From contig NZ_CP076457.1 in assembly GCF_018866325.1 (NCBI RefSeq), positions 310,001 to 374,000 on the forward strand: a DNA stretch of 64,000 nucleotides. Reading direction: 5' to 3'. Made by a program: the position numbers and the translations under genes. This document shows, piece after piece, positions 26,275 to 34,899 of this stretch (position 1 is the first letter of the stretch; each line of letters starts with the position of its first letter). The notes under the pieces were generated by a model that saw nothing but the letters and a program-made list of their open reading frames with translations, made no database searches and was not told the origin of the DNA. Origin of the DNA: Streptomyces sp. YPW6. Its GTDB lineage: Bacteria > Actinomycetota > Actinomycetes > Streptomycetales > Streptomycetaceae.

Positions 26275-26331
26275 AGAGGCGTACGGCGTGCCGGTGCCCC
26301 CGGACGCCGCTCGCGCTCCCGGCGACGCGGC

Positions 26332-27522
26332 CTACGGATGCCGGGGAGCGGGAGTGCCCGGCACCGTACGGCGGACGGCGAGCAGGGTGGCGTCGTCCCT
26401 GAGATGGCCCGCCGTGTGGCCGGCCAGAGCCTGCATCAACGCGTTGAGCAGCGTGTCCGGTTTCGCGCTCCGGCCTCCGCCGGTACCGAGGAAGGACTGG
26501 GCCCAGGGGACGAGGGGGAAGAAGGCGCCGCTCCGGTCGCGGGCTTCGGTGACTCCGTCGGTGACCAGGAGCACGGTCTCCTCCGGGTCCAGTGGCACGC
26601 GGTTGATCTGCGTCCGCCGCGCGCCGGTGAGTTCGGCCAGGCCGAGCGGGGGGTTCTGTTCCTCGGGCAGGCGGCGGACCCCCCGAGGGCCGAGGACGAG
26701 GGGTCCTTCGTGGCCGAAGTTGACGAAGTCGACGTGTGTGCCGTCGGCGCGGAAGGCGATGACGACCGCCGTCGCCAGGCGCGGCTCGTGCCCGGGATCG
26801 GCGGCGGCCAGCAGAGCGTTGTGGCGGCGGAGCCCGTCCTCCATCCGAGCCGCCACGACGGCCATGTCCTGCTCGTGGTACCCGGCTTCCCGGAACGCAC
26901 CCACCACGGCGCCGGCCGTCGACAGCGCGGCCAGCCCCTTGCCCTGTACGTCGCCCAGGGTCACGCGCGCCCCGTACGGGGTGGACAGCACGTCGAAGAA
27001 GTCGCCGCCCATCCGGGATCCGGCGTCGGCGGGCACATAGGCCGCCGAGGAGTCCACCCCGCCCCATCCGGGCGGAATGGGCCGGACCACCACCTCCCGG
27101 GCCGTGAGCAGTGCGTTCTGCAGACGCGCCAGGTCGGACAGGTTCCTCGATCGCAGGAAGGAGACCACCACCGCCAGGAGAATCACACTGACCCCCAGAG
27201 CGAGTCTCTCCAGCCGCAGGTTCGGCCCCGGCTCCGCCATGATGAAGAGCCGGCTCGCCACCAGGGCGAGGCCGCCGAAGACCGCTGTCGCCCAGGGCGA
27301 ACACAGCGCCGCCGCCAACAGCGGAACCATCAGCAGCCAGTCCTCACCGCTGCCCGGCACGTCCCTCCAGTACCGCACAGCCACCACCACCACGAGAAAG
27401 ACGGTGGGGACCAGCCATCCCCACCGGTCCCCCCGCAGCAGACGGAGCCTCGACGCGTGACGGCCGGTCAGCCAGCGGAAGGCACTCCGTTCGCCCGGGG
27501 CACCCGCAGAAGATCCACTCAT
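26332..27522 (-). CDS. Membrane-bound SpoIIE-type PP2C phosphatase
   Basis: 396 aa. Three to four N-terminal membrane helices (WLVPTVFLVVVVAVRYW; WLLMVPLLAAALCSPWATAVFGGLALVAS; LALGVSVILLAVVVSFL) lead through a short coil to a PP2C/SpoIIE domain (about 155-390). The metal-ligand motifs are RMGGDFFDV, LGDVQGKG, NFGHEGPLV and DGVTEARD. There is no separate sensor domain, so the membrane part may sense. ATG at 27522 (MSGSSAGAPG) is preferred; the upstream extension is low-complexity. It ends convergently to the lactamase gene. Confidence 0.85.
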   Translation of the reverse strand: MSGSSAGAPGERSAFRWLTGRHASRLRLLRGDRWGWLVPTVFLVVVVAVRYWRDVPGSGEDWLLMVPLLAAALCSPWATAVFGGLALVASRLFIMAEPGPNLRLERLALGVSVILLAVVVSFLRSRNLSDLARLQNALLTAREVVVRPIPPGWGGVDSSAAYVPADAGSRMGGDFFDVLSTPYGARVTLGDVQGKGLAALSTAGAVVGAFREAGYHEQDMAVVAARMEDGLRRHNALLAAADPGHEPRLATAVVIAFRADGTHVDFVNFGHEGPLVLGPRGVRRLPEEQNPPLGLAELTGARRTQINRVPLDPEETVLLVTDGVTEARDRSGAFFPLVPWAQSFLGTGGGRSAKPDTLLNALMQALAGHTAGHLRDDATLLAVRRTVPGTPAPRHP

Positions 27523-27714
27523 GGCGCCCAGTCTCGCCACCGGCGGGCCGCGCACCGTGCCGCCGCGCCCTGCCCGGGTCAGCCGTACCGGGATGCCCGG
27601 CTCGCTGCACCCCTCTCTCACTTCACCCCGGAGAGCCGACGCCTCGCGTCAGGAGTCCCCGGCGGCCGCGTCCGGCGTGGCTGCCGGGGACGGGCCCGGC
27701 CCGGCGGCACCGCA

Positions 27715-27758
27715 CCATCTCCCCTCCATCAATCGCTTGATTGATGGAGGGGAGATGG
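27715..27758. promoter_or_regulatory. 44-bp palindrome over the RBS and start codon of the TetR gene
   Basis: Two perfect 20-bp arms (27715-27734 and 27739-27758) flank GCTT. The inner core is TCAATCGCTTGATTGA, a TetR-type operator shape. The right arm contains GGAGGGG and the ATG at 27755. As DNA it should bind the TetR dimer; as RNA it would hide the ribosome site and start codon. Confidence 0.85.
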
Positions 27759-28402
27759 CTAGCCTCCCCGCCATGTCCCCATCACCACCCGCCTCGCAAG
27801 CCGCCGAAGCCAGCCGGGAACGCATCATCGCCGTGGCCACGGAACTCTTCGCCGACCACGGATACGACGGCACCTCCACCCGGCGCATCGCCGCCGGGGC
27901 CGGACTGAACATGGCGACCGTCGCCTACCACGTCGGCGGCAAGCCGGACCTGTACCGCGAGGTCATGCTCCGTGCCCACCTCGCCGAGCGGCGTCTCCTG
28001 GAGGACGCGCTGTCGGTCTTCCGCACGCAGTCGTCCGGGGATCCGGTCGCGGCGGTCACCGGACTCGTCGACCGCTACCTCGACTTCTGCCTCGAACAGC
28101 CGCACGTACCCGCCCTGTGGATGCGCCGGTGGCTCGACGACGCCGCGGAGTTCGGGGATCTGGAGGCGTCCTACACCCGTCCCCTCGTCAACGCGGTCCG
28201 CGACACCGTGGGCGAGGCGCTCGCCGGACCGCCCGACCGGGCCGACGTCGAGATGGCGGTGTGGACCGTGCTCTGGAGCACGCACGGCTTCTGCCGCTCC
28301 CCCGTCCGCACCGAGGTGCCCCGCTTCCGGGCCCACCTGCGCGGCCTCGCCCTGCGCGAACTCGGACTCGACAGCGCGACGGGCCGCCGGGAAGCCGGAT
28401 GA
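27755..28402 (+). CDS. TetR-family repressor of the MFS/lyase operon
   Basis: 215 aa. N-terminal TetR HTH at about 20-65 (IIAVATELFADHGYDGTSTRRIAAGAGLNMATVAYHVGGKPDLYREVM) and a C-terminal all-helical ligand domain with a WMRRWLDD segment. First gene of a three-gene operon, coupled to the MFS gene through ATGA. Start ATG 27755 is chosen because GGAGG lies four bases ahead; ATG 27773 has none. Autoregulation through the 44-bp palindrome that covers its own start is very likely. The ligand may be the transporter or lyase substrate. Confidence 0.9.
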   Translation: MASLPAMSPSPPASQAAEASRERIIAVATELFADHGYDGTSTRRIAAGAGLNMATVAYHVGGKPDLYREVMLRAHLAERRLLEDALSVFRTQSSGDPVAAVTGLVDRYLDFCLEQPHVPALWMRRWLDDAAEFGDLEASYTRPLVNAVRDTVGEALAGPPDRADVEMAVWTVLWSTHGFCRSPVRTEVPRFRAHLRGLALRELGLDSATGRREAG

Positions 28403-29766
28403 CGACCGCGGCGCGCCCGGCGGACCTCACCGACGAGGTCTCGCGCAGCCGCCTTGTGGTCTACGGACTCGGATCGGTGGGCACCGGCCTGTTCTCCACC
28501 GTTCCCGGACTCCTGCTGCTGTATTTCATGACCGACGCGCTCGGCGTTCCCGCCGGGGTCGCCGGCCTGGTCGTCACCCTGCCCAAGGCGTGGGACGTGC
28601 TCGTCAATCCCTGGGTCGGCGCCGCCAGCGACCGGGAGGCCGTCCGCACCGGCGGACGTACCCGGCTGCTCGTCGCCGGAGCCCTCGCCCTGCCCGCGGC
28701 GTTCGCGGCCATGTTCCTGTCACCCATGACCGGTACGGGCGCGGCGATCTGGGTGGCCGTCACCTTCGTGCTGGCGGCCGGCGCCTACTCCCTCTTCCAG
28801 GTCCCCTACGTGGCCCTGCCCACGGAGATGTCCGGTGACCCCGCGGTCCGCACCTGCATCACGGTGTGGCGGATCGTCTTCCTGACGCTGGGCATCCTGG
28901 TCGCGGGCGGTGTCGCTCCCGCCCTGGTCGGCGCCGCGGGGAACGGCCGGACCGGTTACGCGGTGATGGCGGTGACCGTGGGGGCGGTCATCGCGGTCGT
29001 CCTGCTCGTACCGGCGCTCGGCACCCGCTGGGTGCGCTCGCGCCCGGGACCGGAGCCTCTCGGTCTCGTACCGGCGTTCCGCACCGCGCGCGGCAACCGC
29101 CCCTTCTTCGCTCTCCTGGCGTCGTTCGTCCTGCAGGCCGCGGCCGTCGCGATCATGCTCGCCGCCGCACCGTACGTCGCCACCCACCGGCTCGGCGACT
29201 ACAGCCTCACCTCGGTGCTCTTCCTCTGTCTGGTCGCGCCGAGCGCGTTCGCCGTCCCCCTGTGGGCCAGGGGTGCGGCACGCTGGGGACGGCTGCGCTG
29301 CCTCACGTTCGCGACGTGCGGCTACGCCCTCGGCGCGGCGGCCCTCCTCCCGGCCGCCGGCATCACGAGCGGCACCGCGTCCGTCGTGGCCACGCTCGCC
29401 CTGTGCGCGCTGCTCGGCGTCTGCTTCGCGGCCCTTCAGGTCCTGCCGCTCGCCCTGCTTCCGGACACCGTGCACGAGGACAGTGCCCGGACCGGACGGA
29501 TCCAGTCCGGCGCGTTCACCGGACTCTGGACGGCCGGTGAGACCTTCGGCCTGGCGGCCGGCCCCGGCGCGTACGCCCTCGCCCTGGCCGCGACCGGTTT
29601 CACTTCCTCGACCCCGGGCCACCCGGTCGCCCAGACCGCCACCGCGCAGACCGGCATCCTGCTCGGCTTCAGCGTGGTCCCCGCCCTGCTCATGCTGCTC
29701 TCCCTGCCGGCCCTGCACGTCTACGGCCGCCGCCGCGCCCCGCAAGAAACGGAGTCTCCTCGATGA
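28399..29766 (+). CDS. GPH-type MFS transporter
   Basis: 455 aa with about 12 membrane helices. The N-terminus (YGLGSVGTGLFSTVPGLLLLYFMTD), KAWDVLVNPWVGAASDR loop and QVPYVALPTEMSGD are characteristic of the glycoside-pentoside-hexuronide:cation symporter branch. That branch also contains animal MFSD2 lipid carriers. Substrate unknown. Coupled on both sides by ATGA overlaps to a TetR regulator and to a sphingosine-1-phosphate-lyase-like enzyme, so it probably moves the enzyme's substrate or product. Confidence 0.88.
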   Translation: MTTAARPADLTDEVSRSRLVVYGLGSVGTGLFSTVPGLLLLYFMTDALGVPAGVAGLVVTLPKAWDVLVNPWVGAASDREAVRTGGRTRLLVAGALALPAAFAAMFLSPMTGTGAAIWVAVTFVLAAGAYSLFQVPYVALPTEMSGDPAVRTCITVWRIVFLTLGILVAGGVAPALVGAAGNGRTGYAVMAVTVGAVIAVVLLVPALGTRWVRSRPGPEPLGLVPAFRTARGNRPFFALLASFVLQAAAVAIMLAAAPYVATHRLGDYSLTSVLFLCLVAPSAFAVPLWARGAARWGRLRCLTFATCGYALGAAALLPAAGITSGTASVVATLALCALLGVCFAALQVLPLALLPDTVHEDSARTGRIQSGAFTGLWTAGETFGLAAGPGAYALALAATGFTSSTPGHPVAQTATAQTGILLGFSVVPALLMLLSLPALHVYGRRRAPQETESPR

Positions 29767-31265
29767 CGAGCCACCAGCAAGCCGCCGCCGCTCCGCCCGT
29801 GCACCACCCGGGTCTGCCCGAAAGGGGCCGCGCCGGTGTCGGCCTCCTCGGCGAACTCGCGGCTCACACCGACGCCGACCTGCCGACCCGGGGCGGCCGG
29901 ACCACCGCGTACGTCTACGACAGCGGCCGAGCCGACGTACGGGACACCACCGAACGGGCCTACGTCGCGATGATGGAGGTCAACGGGCTCGACCCGACGG
30001 CGTTCCCGAGCATCGTCACCCTGGAGCGCCAGGTGGTCGGCGCGACGGCCACCCGGCTCGGCGGCGACGACACCACACCGGGAATCTTCACCAGCGGCGG
30101 CACCGAGTCCATCATGCTCGCGGTGAAGGCGGCCCGGGACGCCCGCCCCGACGTCCTCGCGCCGGAGATCGTCGTCCCCGTCACGGCCCACGCGGCCTTC
30201 CACAAGGCGGGCGCCTATCTGCGGGTCACCGTGCGCAGCGCACCCGTCGACCCGACGTCCTACCGCGCCGATCCCGCCGCGGTCGCCGACCTGTGCAACG
30301 AGAACACCGTCCTCGTCGTCGCCTCCGCCCCCTCCTACGCCCACGGTGTCGTCGACCCGGTCACGGAGATGGCCGCCGATGCCGCGGCCCGGGGCATCCC
30401 CTGTCATGTCGACGCCTGCGTCGGCGGCTGGCTGCTGCCCTGGCTCGCCGACGCCGGGGCGCCCGTACCCGCCTTCGACCTGTCCGTTCCCGGCGTCACC
30501 TCGCTCTCGTGCGACCTGCACAAGTTCGGCTACGCGCCGAAGGGCGCCTCGGTGCTGCTCTTCCGGGACGAGGCCATGCGGCTGCGCGCCTACTACGCCT
30601 GTGCCGCCTGGCCCGGGTACATCGTCGTCAACTCCACCGTGCAGAGCAGCAAAGGGGCCGGGCCGCTCGCCGGAGCCTGGGCCACGCTGCAGGCACTCGG
30701 CGCCGACGGTTACCGGGAACTGGGGCGCGCCGCCCTGTCCGCGACCCGTCGCCTGATGTCCGGAGTCGAGGCCATCGACGGCCTCGTCGTCCTCGGCGAG
30801 CCGGATTCCACCCTCGTGGCCATCGGCGCCGATCCCGCCGCCGCACGCCCGCTCGACCTGTTCGCCCTCGCCGACGAGGCCCGCGCCAAAGGCTACTTCC
30901 TCCAGCCCCAGCTCAGCCTCGACAGCATCCCGGCCAGCCTGCACCTGACGCTCACCGGCGTCAGCGGTTCGGGCGTCGACGGCCTCCTCGCCGTGCTGCG
31001 CGAGTGCGTCGAAGCGGTCCGTCCGCTTGGCCCTCCGACGCCGCCCGCCGACGTCGTCGAGCTGCTGCGTCAGGTGGACCTGTCCGAGCTGGACAACGCC
31101 TCCTTCGCCGCGCTCCTGCCCGCTGCGGGCATCGACCTCACCCCGGGCGACGACGTGACGACGGCCCCGGTCAACCGTCTGCTGGACGCCCTCGCACCGA
31201 GCACCCGGGAGGCCGTCGCGGCCCGCTTCCTGTCCGCGCTCTACAGCCCCTGCCTGGGCGGGTGA
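29763..31265 (+). CDS. PLP-dependent sphingosine-1-phosphate-lyase-like enzyme
   Basis: 500 aa, cytoplasmic (no membrane anchor, unlike the eukaryotic enzyme). Group II PLP decarboxylase fold. Signatures shared with S1P lyases: YVYDSGRADVRD, IFTSGGTESIMLAVKAARD, HVDACVGGWLLPW (D217 binding the PLP ring N), and SLSCDLHKFGYAPKGASVLL with Schiff-base K254. A C-terminal extension of about 70 residues beyond the fold is not seen in short homologues. Expected reaction: retro-aldol cleavage of a phosphorylated long-chain base or analogous amino alcohol; aspartate/tyrosine-type decarboxylation is an alternative. Last gene of the TetR-MFS operon. Confidence 0.85.
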   Translation: MTSHQQAAAAPPVHHPGLPERGRAGVGLLGELAAHTDADLPTRGGRTTAYVYDSGRADVRDTTERAYVAMMEVNGLDPTAFPSIVTLERQVVGATATRLGGDDTTPGIFTSGGTESIMLAVKAARDARPDVLAPEIVVPVTAHAAFHKAGAYLRVTVRSAPVDPTSYRADPAAVADLCNENTVLVVASAPSYAHGVVDPVTEMAADAAARGIPCHVDACVGGWLLPWLADAGAPVPAFDLSVPGVTSLSCDLHKFGYAPKGASVLLFRDEAMRLRAYYACAAWPGYIVVNSTVQSSKGAGPLAGAWATLQALGADGYRELGRAALSATRRLMSGVEAIDGLVVLGEPDSTLVAIGADPAAARPLDLFALADEARAKGYFLQPQLSLDSIPASLHLTLTGVSGSGVDGLLAVLRECVEAVRPLGPPTPPADVVELLRQVDLSELDNASFAALLPAAGIDLTPGDDVTTAPVNRLLDALAPSTREAVAARFLSALYSPCLGG

Positions 31266-31379
31266 ACGCCGCTGGGAGACCGCCTCAGCACCCGCTCGGC
31301 CGCCACGGGCCGCGGCCGGAACCGTGCCCTGAAGCGGTACGGCAGGCGCGGTGAGGCACGGCGGGTCGGTGGACGGTGA

Positions 31380-32054
31380 TCACGCGGCCGGCGCCTCGGC
31401 GGTGCCGCGCTCCTCCCAGCGGACCGTACGGTCGCACCAGCGCTCCAGCAGCACCCGGTCGTGGCCGACGGCCAGCAGGGCCGCCCCGGACTCCGCGCGG
31501 TAGCGCTCGACGACGGCGACCAGGGCGGCCGTGGTGGACGCGTCGAGCATCGCGGTCATCTCGTCGCAGATCAGCAGCCGGGGCCGCAGCACCAGGGCGC
31601 GGGCCAGGCAGGCCCGCTGGAGCTGCCCGTCGCTCACCGCGTGCGGCCGGCGCTCCAGCAGCTCGTCGGAGAGGCCGACCAGCGGGGCCAGTTCCGCCAC
31701 CCGCTCGGGGACGTCCCGGCGGCGGCCGGTGGACCGCAGCGGCTGGGCGATCAGTTCGCGCAGGCTGAGCCGGGGGTCGGCGGAGAGCCGGGGCTGCTGG
31801 AAGACGACGCCGACGGCGGTGCGCCGCTCACGCGGGGCGCGGTGCCGCCAGCCGCGTACCACCGTGCCGTCGAGGGTCATGGTTCCACCGTCGGGGCGGT
31901 GCAGGAGGGCGGCGACCTTGGCCAGGGTGGACTTGCCGCAGCCGCTGGGGCCCAGCAGCCCGACCGCCTCGCCCGCTCCGACGCGCAGGGACACGTCGCG
32001 GACGACGGGGTCGCGGCGGTCGTACCCCGCGGTGATCCGGGTCAGCTCAAGCAC
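31380..32054 (-). CDS. ABC importer ATPase, second (short)
   Basis: 224 aa. Walker A GPSGCGKST (about 34-42), Walker B LLICDEM, and a variant signature VSDGQLQRACLARAL in place of LSGGQ. It lacks the C-terminal oligopeptide-binding extension with cysteines of OppF/DppF, so it resembles NikE-type partners. GTG start overlaps the preceding ATPase by 8 bases. Last gene of a five-gene importer operon. Confidence 0.87.
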   Translation of the reverse strand: MLELTRITAGYDRRDPVVRDVSLRVGAGEAVGLLGPSGCGKSTLAKVAALLHRPDGGTMTLDGTVVRGWRHRAPRERRTAVGVVFQQPRLSADPRLSLRELIAQPLRSTGRRRDVPERVAELAPLVGLSDELLERRPHAVSDGQLQRACLARALVLRPRLLICDEMTAMLDASTTAALVAVVERYRAESGAALLAVGHDRVLLERWCDRTVRWEERGTAEAPAA

Positions 32055-33060
32055 CGGCGGACTCCTTCGTCGGGGAGGACGCCCGGCCGGTGGGCCCGTG
32101 GTGGCAGGCCAGCCCCGCCGTGAAGAGCGGGCGCTCGCCGGTGCAGCGGGCGTCGGCGTAGGCGCAGCGGTCGGCGAAGGCGCAGCCCTCGGGCAGTGCG
32201 CCCAGCTCCGGCGGCATCCCGGGGATCGGGGTGAATGCCCGCTCCGGCAGTGCGTCCAGCAGGCCCCTGGCGTACGGGTGGCGGGGGCCGGGGGCGCCGA
32301 AGAAGGTCCCGGCGTCCGCGATCTCCACGATGCGGCCCGCGTACATGACGGCGACCCGGTCGGCGATGCGTTCGGCGGCGGCCAGGTCGTGGGTGATGAT
32401 CAGGAGCGCCCGGCCCTCGTCGGTGTGGCGGCGCAGTTCGTCCACGGTCCGCTCGACGAGGTCCCGGTCGAGTCCGGTGGTTGGTTCGTCGGCGAGCAGC
32501 AGCGGGGCGTCGCCGATGAGGGCGAGGGCGGTCGCGGCGCGCTGGGCGAGACCGCCGGAGAGCTCGTGCGGGTAGCGGTCGAGATGGCCCTCGGGGAACG
32601 AGGCGCGGGCGGCTGCCGCCACGACGGCCTTCGGCAGTTCACCGCCCCGCGCCCCGGTCAGCTCGCGCAGGCTCTCCTCCAGCTGCGCCCGGACGGTGCG
32701 CACGGGGGTCAGATGGGCGGCGGGGCTCTGCGGTACGAGGCCGATGCGCCGCCCCCGTACGGTGCGGGCGAGGGTGCGCTCGCCGGCGGTGAGCAGGTCC
32801 GTGTCGCCGCCGAGCACCGCGCTGCCGGTGGTCCGCGCGTTGGCGGGGAGCAGCCCGAGCAGGGCGGAGGCCAGCACGGACTTGCCGCAGCCGCTCTCGC
32901 CGACCAGGGCGAGGCACTCCCCCGGCGCGACGGCGAAGCGGGCACCGGTCACGGCGGCGATGTCCCGGCCGCCGCGCATACGGAAGCGGACGGAGAGGTC
33001 GCGGACGTCCAGGACGGGAACGTCACGGCCTGCCGAGGCGGTGTGCTGGTCGGCGGTCAC
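32047..33060 (-). CDS. ABC importer ATPase, first (OppD/DppD-like)
   Basis: 337 aa. Walker A GESGCGKS, signature LSGGLAQRAATALAL, Walker B LLLADEPT. The usual oligopeptide/nickel ATPase C-terminal extension carries four spaced cysteines (CAFADRCAYADARC...C), which bind an Fe-S or Zn in this family. GTG start overlaps the stop of the permease (GTGA). Powers uptake with the second ATPase. Confidence 0.9.
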   Translation of the reverse strand: MTADQHTASAGRDVPVLDVRDLSVRFRMRGGRDIAAVTGARFAVAPGECLALVGESGCGKSVLASALLGLLPANARTTGSAVLGGDTDLLTAGERTLARTVRGRRIGLVPQSPAAHLTPVRTVRAQLEESLRELTGARGGELPKAVVAAAARASFPEGHLDRYPHELSGGLAQRAATALALIGDAPLLLADEPTTGLDRDLVERTVDELRRHTDEGRALLIITHDLAAAERIADRVAVMYAGRIVEIADAGTFFGAPGPRHPYARGLLDALPERAFTPIPGMPPELGALPEGCAFADRCAYADARCTGERPLFTAGLACHHGPTGRASSPTKESAGA

Positions 33061-33914
33061 AGCATCAGCTCCGATTTCCGGCGCGGGTTGATCCGGTCGC
33101 GCCAGGCTCCGGCGAGTCCCGCGAGCGCGAGGGTCGGGATGATCAGGAAGAGGCCCGGGAAGAGGGTGGGCCACCAGTCCCCCGCGAGCAGCGAGCCGCG
33201 CGCGGACTGGACGAGGTTGCCGAGGCTCGCCTGGTGGGACGGGAGGCCCAGCCCGAGGAAGGACAGCGCGGACTCGTGCCACATGGCGTGCGGCACCATC
33301 AGCACGGCCGCGAGGCCCGCCTGCGGCAGCACGCCGGGCAGCAGGTGGCGCACGATGACCCGGGTGCGGGACGCGCCGCCGGAGACGGCCGCGTCGATGA
33401 AGGGGCGCGAGCGCAGCGAGAGCACCTCGGAGCGGACGATCCGGGCGGTGGAGATCCAGTGCGTCAGGGCGACCGAGACGATCACCGGCCAGACGCCGGG
33501 CCGGAACATCGCGACGATGAAGATGCCGAGCAGCAGGTGCGGGATGGAGGACAGGGCGTCCACGACGCGCATCACGACCCGGTCGGTCCAGCCGCCGAAC
33601 GCCCCGGCGAGCGCACCGATCGCGGTGCCGATGACGGTGGCGGTGAGGGCGGCGACCAGGCCGACGAGCAGGGAGACGCGCAGCCCATAGACGCAGCGCA
33701 GCAGGAGGTCGCGGCCGACGTCGTCGGTGCCGAAGGGGTGGGCGAGGGACGGCGCCACGAGCTTGTTGGCCAGGTCGACGGCCTGCTGGTCGAGCTGGGC
33801 CAGCGGCGGGACGACGAGGACGGCGAGCGCGACGGAGATGACGATCACCGCCGAGGTGACGACCCGGACGCGGCGGGTGGTGCGTCCGGGCCGGGCGAGT
33901 GCGGTCTCAGCCAT
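33057..33914 (-). CDS. ABC importer permease, DppC/NikC-like
   Basis: 285 aa, six membrane helices. The family motif AHPFGTDDVGRDLLLRCVYGLRVSL and the EAA loop (DAAVSGGASRTRVIVRHLLPGVLP) are clear. Overlaps the upstream permease gene by 8 bases. Confidence 0.92.
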   Translation of the reverse strand: MAETALARPGRTTRRVRVVTSAVIVISVALAVLVVPPLAQLDQQAVDLANKLVAPSLAHPFGTDDVGRDLLLRCVYGLRVSLLVGLVAALTATVIGTAIGALAGAFGGWTDRVVMRVVDALSSIPHLLLGIFIVAMFRPGVWPVIVSVALTHWISTARIVRSEVLSLRSRPFIDAAVSGGASRTRVIVRHLLPGVLPQAGLAAVLMVPHAMWHESALSFLGLGLPSHQASLGNLVQSARGSLLAGDWWPTLFPGLFLIIPTLALAGLAGAWRDRINPRRKSELML

Positions 33915-34899
33915 CGAAGGCCACCCGGGGGTCGGCGAGTCCGTAGAGGAGGTCGGAGAGGAGGTTGCCGAGCAGGACGGCCGCGGTGGCGAGCACGGTG
34001 AGCGCGGCGAGCAGGGAGAAGTCCACCGAGGTGGCGGCCTGGACGGTGGCGGCGGCGATGCCCGGCCAGCTGAAGACCGTCTCGACGAGCAGGGCGCCGG
34101 TGATGAGTTCGGGGACGCGGGAGCCGATCAGGGTGAGCATGGGCAGCATCCCGGAGCGCAGGGCGTGGCCGAGGAGGACGGTGCGCTCGCTCAGTCCCCG
34201 GGCGCGGGCGCCGCGGACGGGGTCCTCGTCCAGCGCGTCGGCGACCCCTTGGCGGACGTACAGGAAGAACCACGGCAGCTGGGAGATGCCGAGGACCGCC
34301 GCGGGCAGCACCAGGTGGGTGGCGACCTGGCCGAAGGTGACGACGTCGCTGGCGGCGTCGGTGAGCCCGCCGGCGGGGAGGACGTCGAGCTTCAGGGCGA
34401 AGAACCAGATGGCCAGCAGCCCGAGCCAGAAGGCGGGGGCGGCTTCCAGGGTGTACGCGACGGAGCTGACGCACCGGTCGAGCCAGCCTCCGGGCCTGCG
34501 GGCGGCGAGGACGCCGAGGCCGGTGCCGAGCAGGATCGCGACGAGGAAGGCGGTGGCGGCGAGCAGGACGGACCAGCCCATGCGTTCGGCGATGACGTCG
34601 GCGACGGGCCGGCGCATCACGCTGGAGTCGCCGAGGTCGCCCCGGAGGGCGGAGGTCAGCCAGTCCCACCAGCGGGCCACCAGCGGCTGGTCGACGCCGA
34701 GGTTGGCCCGCAGCTGGTCGAGGTTCTCCTGCGATGCGGTGAGCCCGGCCGTGCCCGCGTAGGCCTTGACCGGGTCGAAGGGGGACGCGGCCGCGACGGC
34801 GAAGACGCCGAAGGTGACGACGCCGAGGACGGGGACGGCGAACAGGGCCCGCCGTCCCGCCATCCGTGCCATCGGCCCCCAGGGGAGGCGACGGCTCAC
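33907..34899 (-). CDS. ABC importer permease, DppB/NikB-like
   Basis: 330 aa, six membrane helices, with the typical long periplasmic-side segment after helix 1 (SQENLDQLRANLGVDQPLVARWWDWL). The EAA-type loop is VRGARARGLSERTVLLGHALRSGMLP. GTG start at 34899 overlaps the stop of the binding-protein gene (GTGA), which decides the start over upstream candidates. Confidence 0.92.
   Translation of the reverse strand: MSRRLPWGPMARMAGRRALFAVPVLGVVTFGVFAVAAASPFDPVKAYAGTAGLTASQENLDQLRANLGVDQPLVARWWDWLTSALRGDLGDSSVMRRPVADVIAERMGWSVLLAATAFLVAILLGTGLGVLAARRPGGWLDRCVSSVAYTLEAAPAFWLGLLAIWFFALKLDVLPAGGLTDAASDVVTFGQVATHLVLPAAVLGISQLPWFFLYVRQGVADALDEDPVRGARARGLSERTVLLGHALRSGMLPMLTLIGSRVPELITGALLVETVFSWPGIAAATVQAATSVDFSLLAALTVLATAAVLLGNLLSDLLYGLADPRVAFDG

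Noticed and set aside
31266-31379. Terminator between the lyase-like gene and the ABC ATPase
   Set aside because: Only weak, long-loop inverted repeats (CCGTGCC / GGCACGG) are present; not strong enough to annotate.
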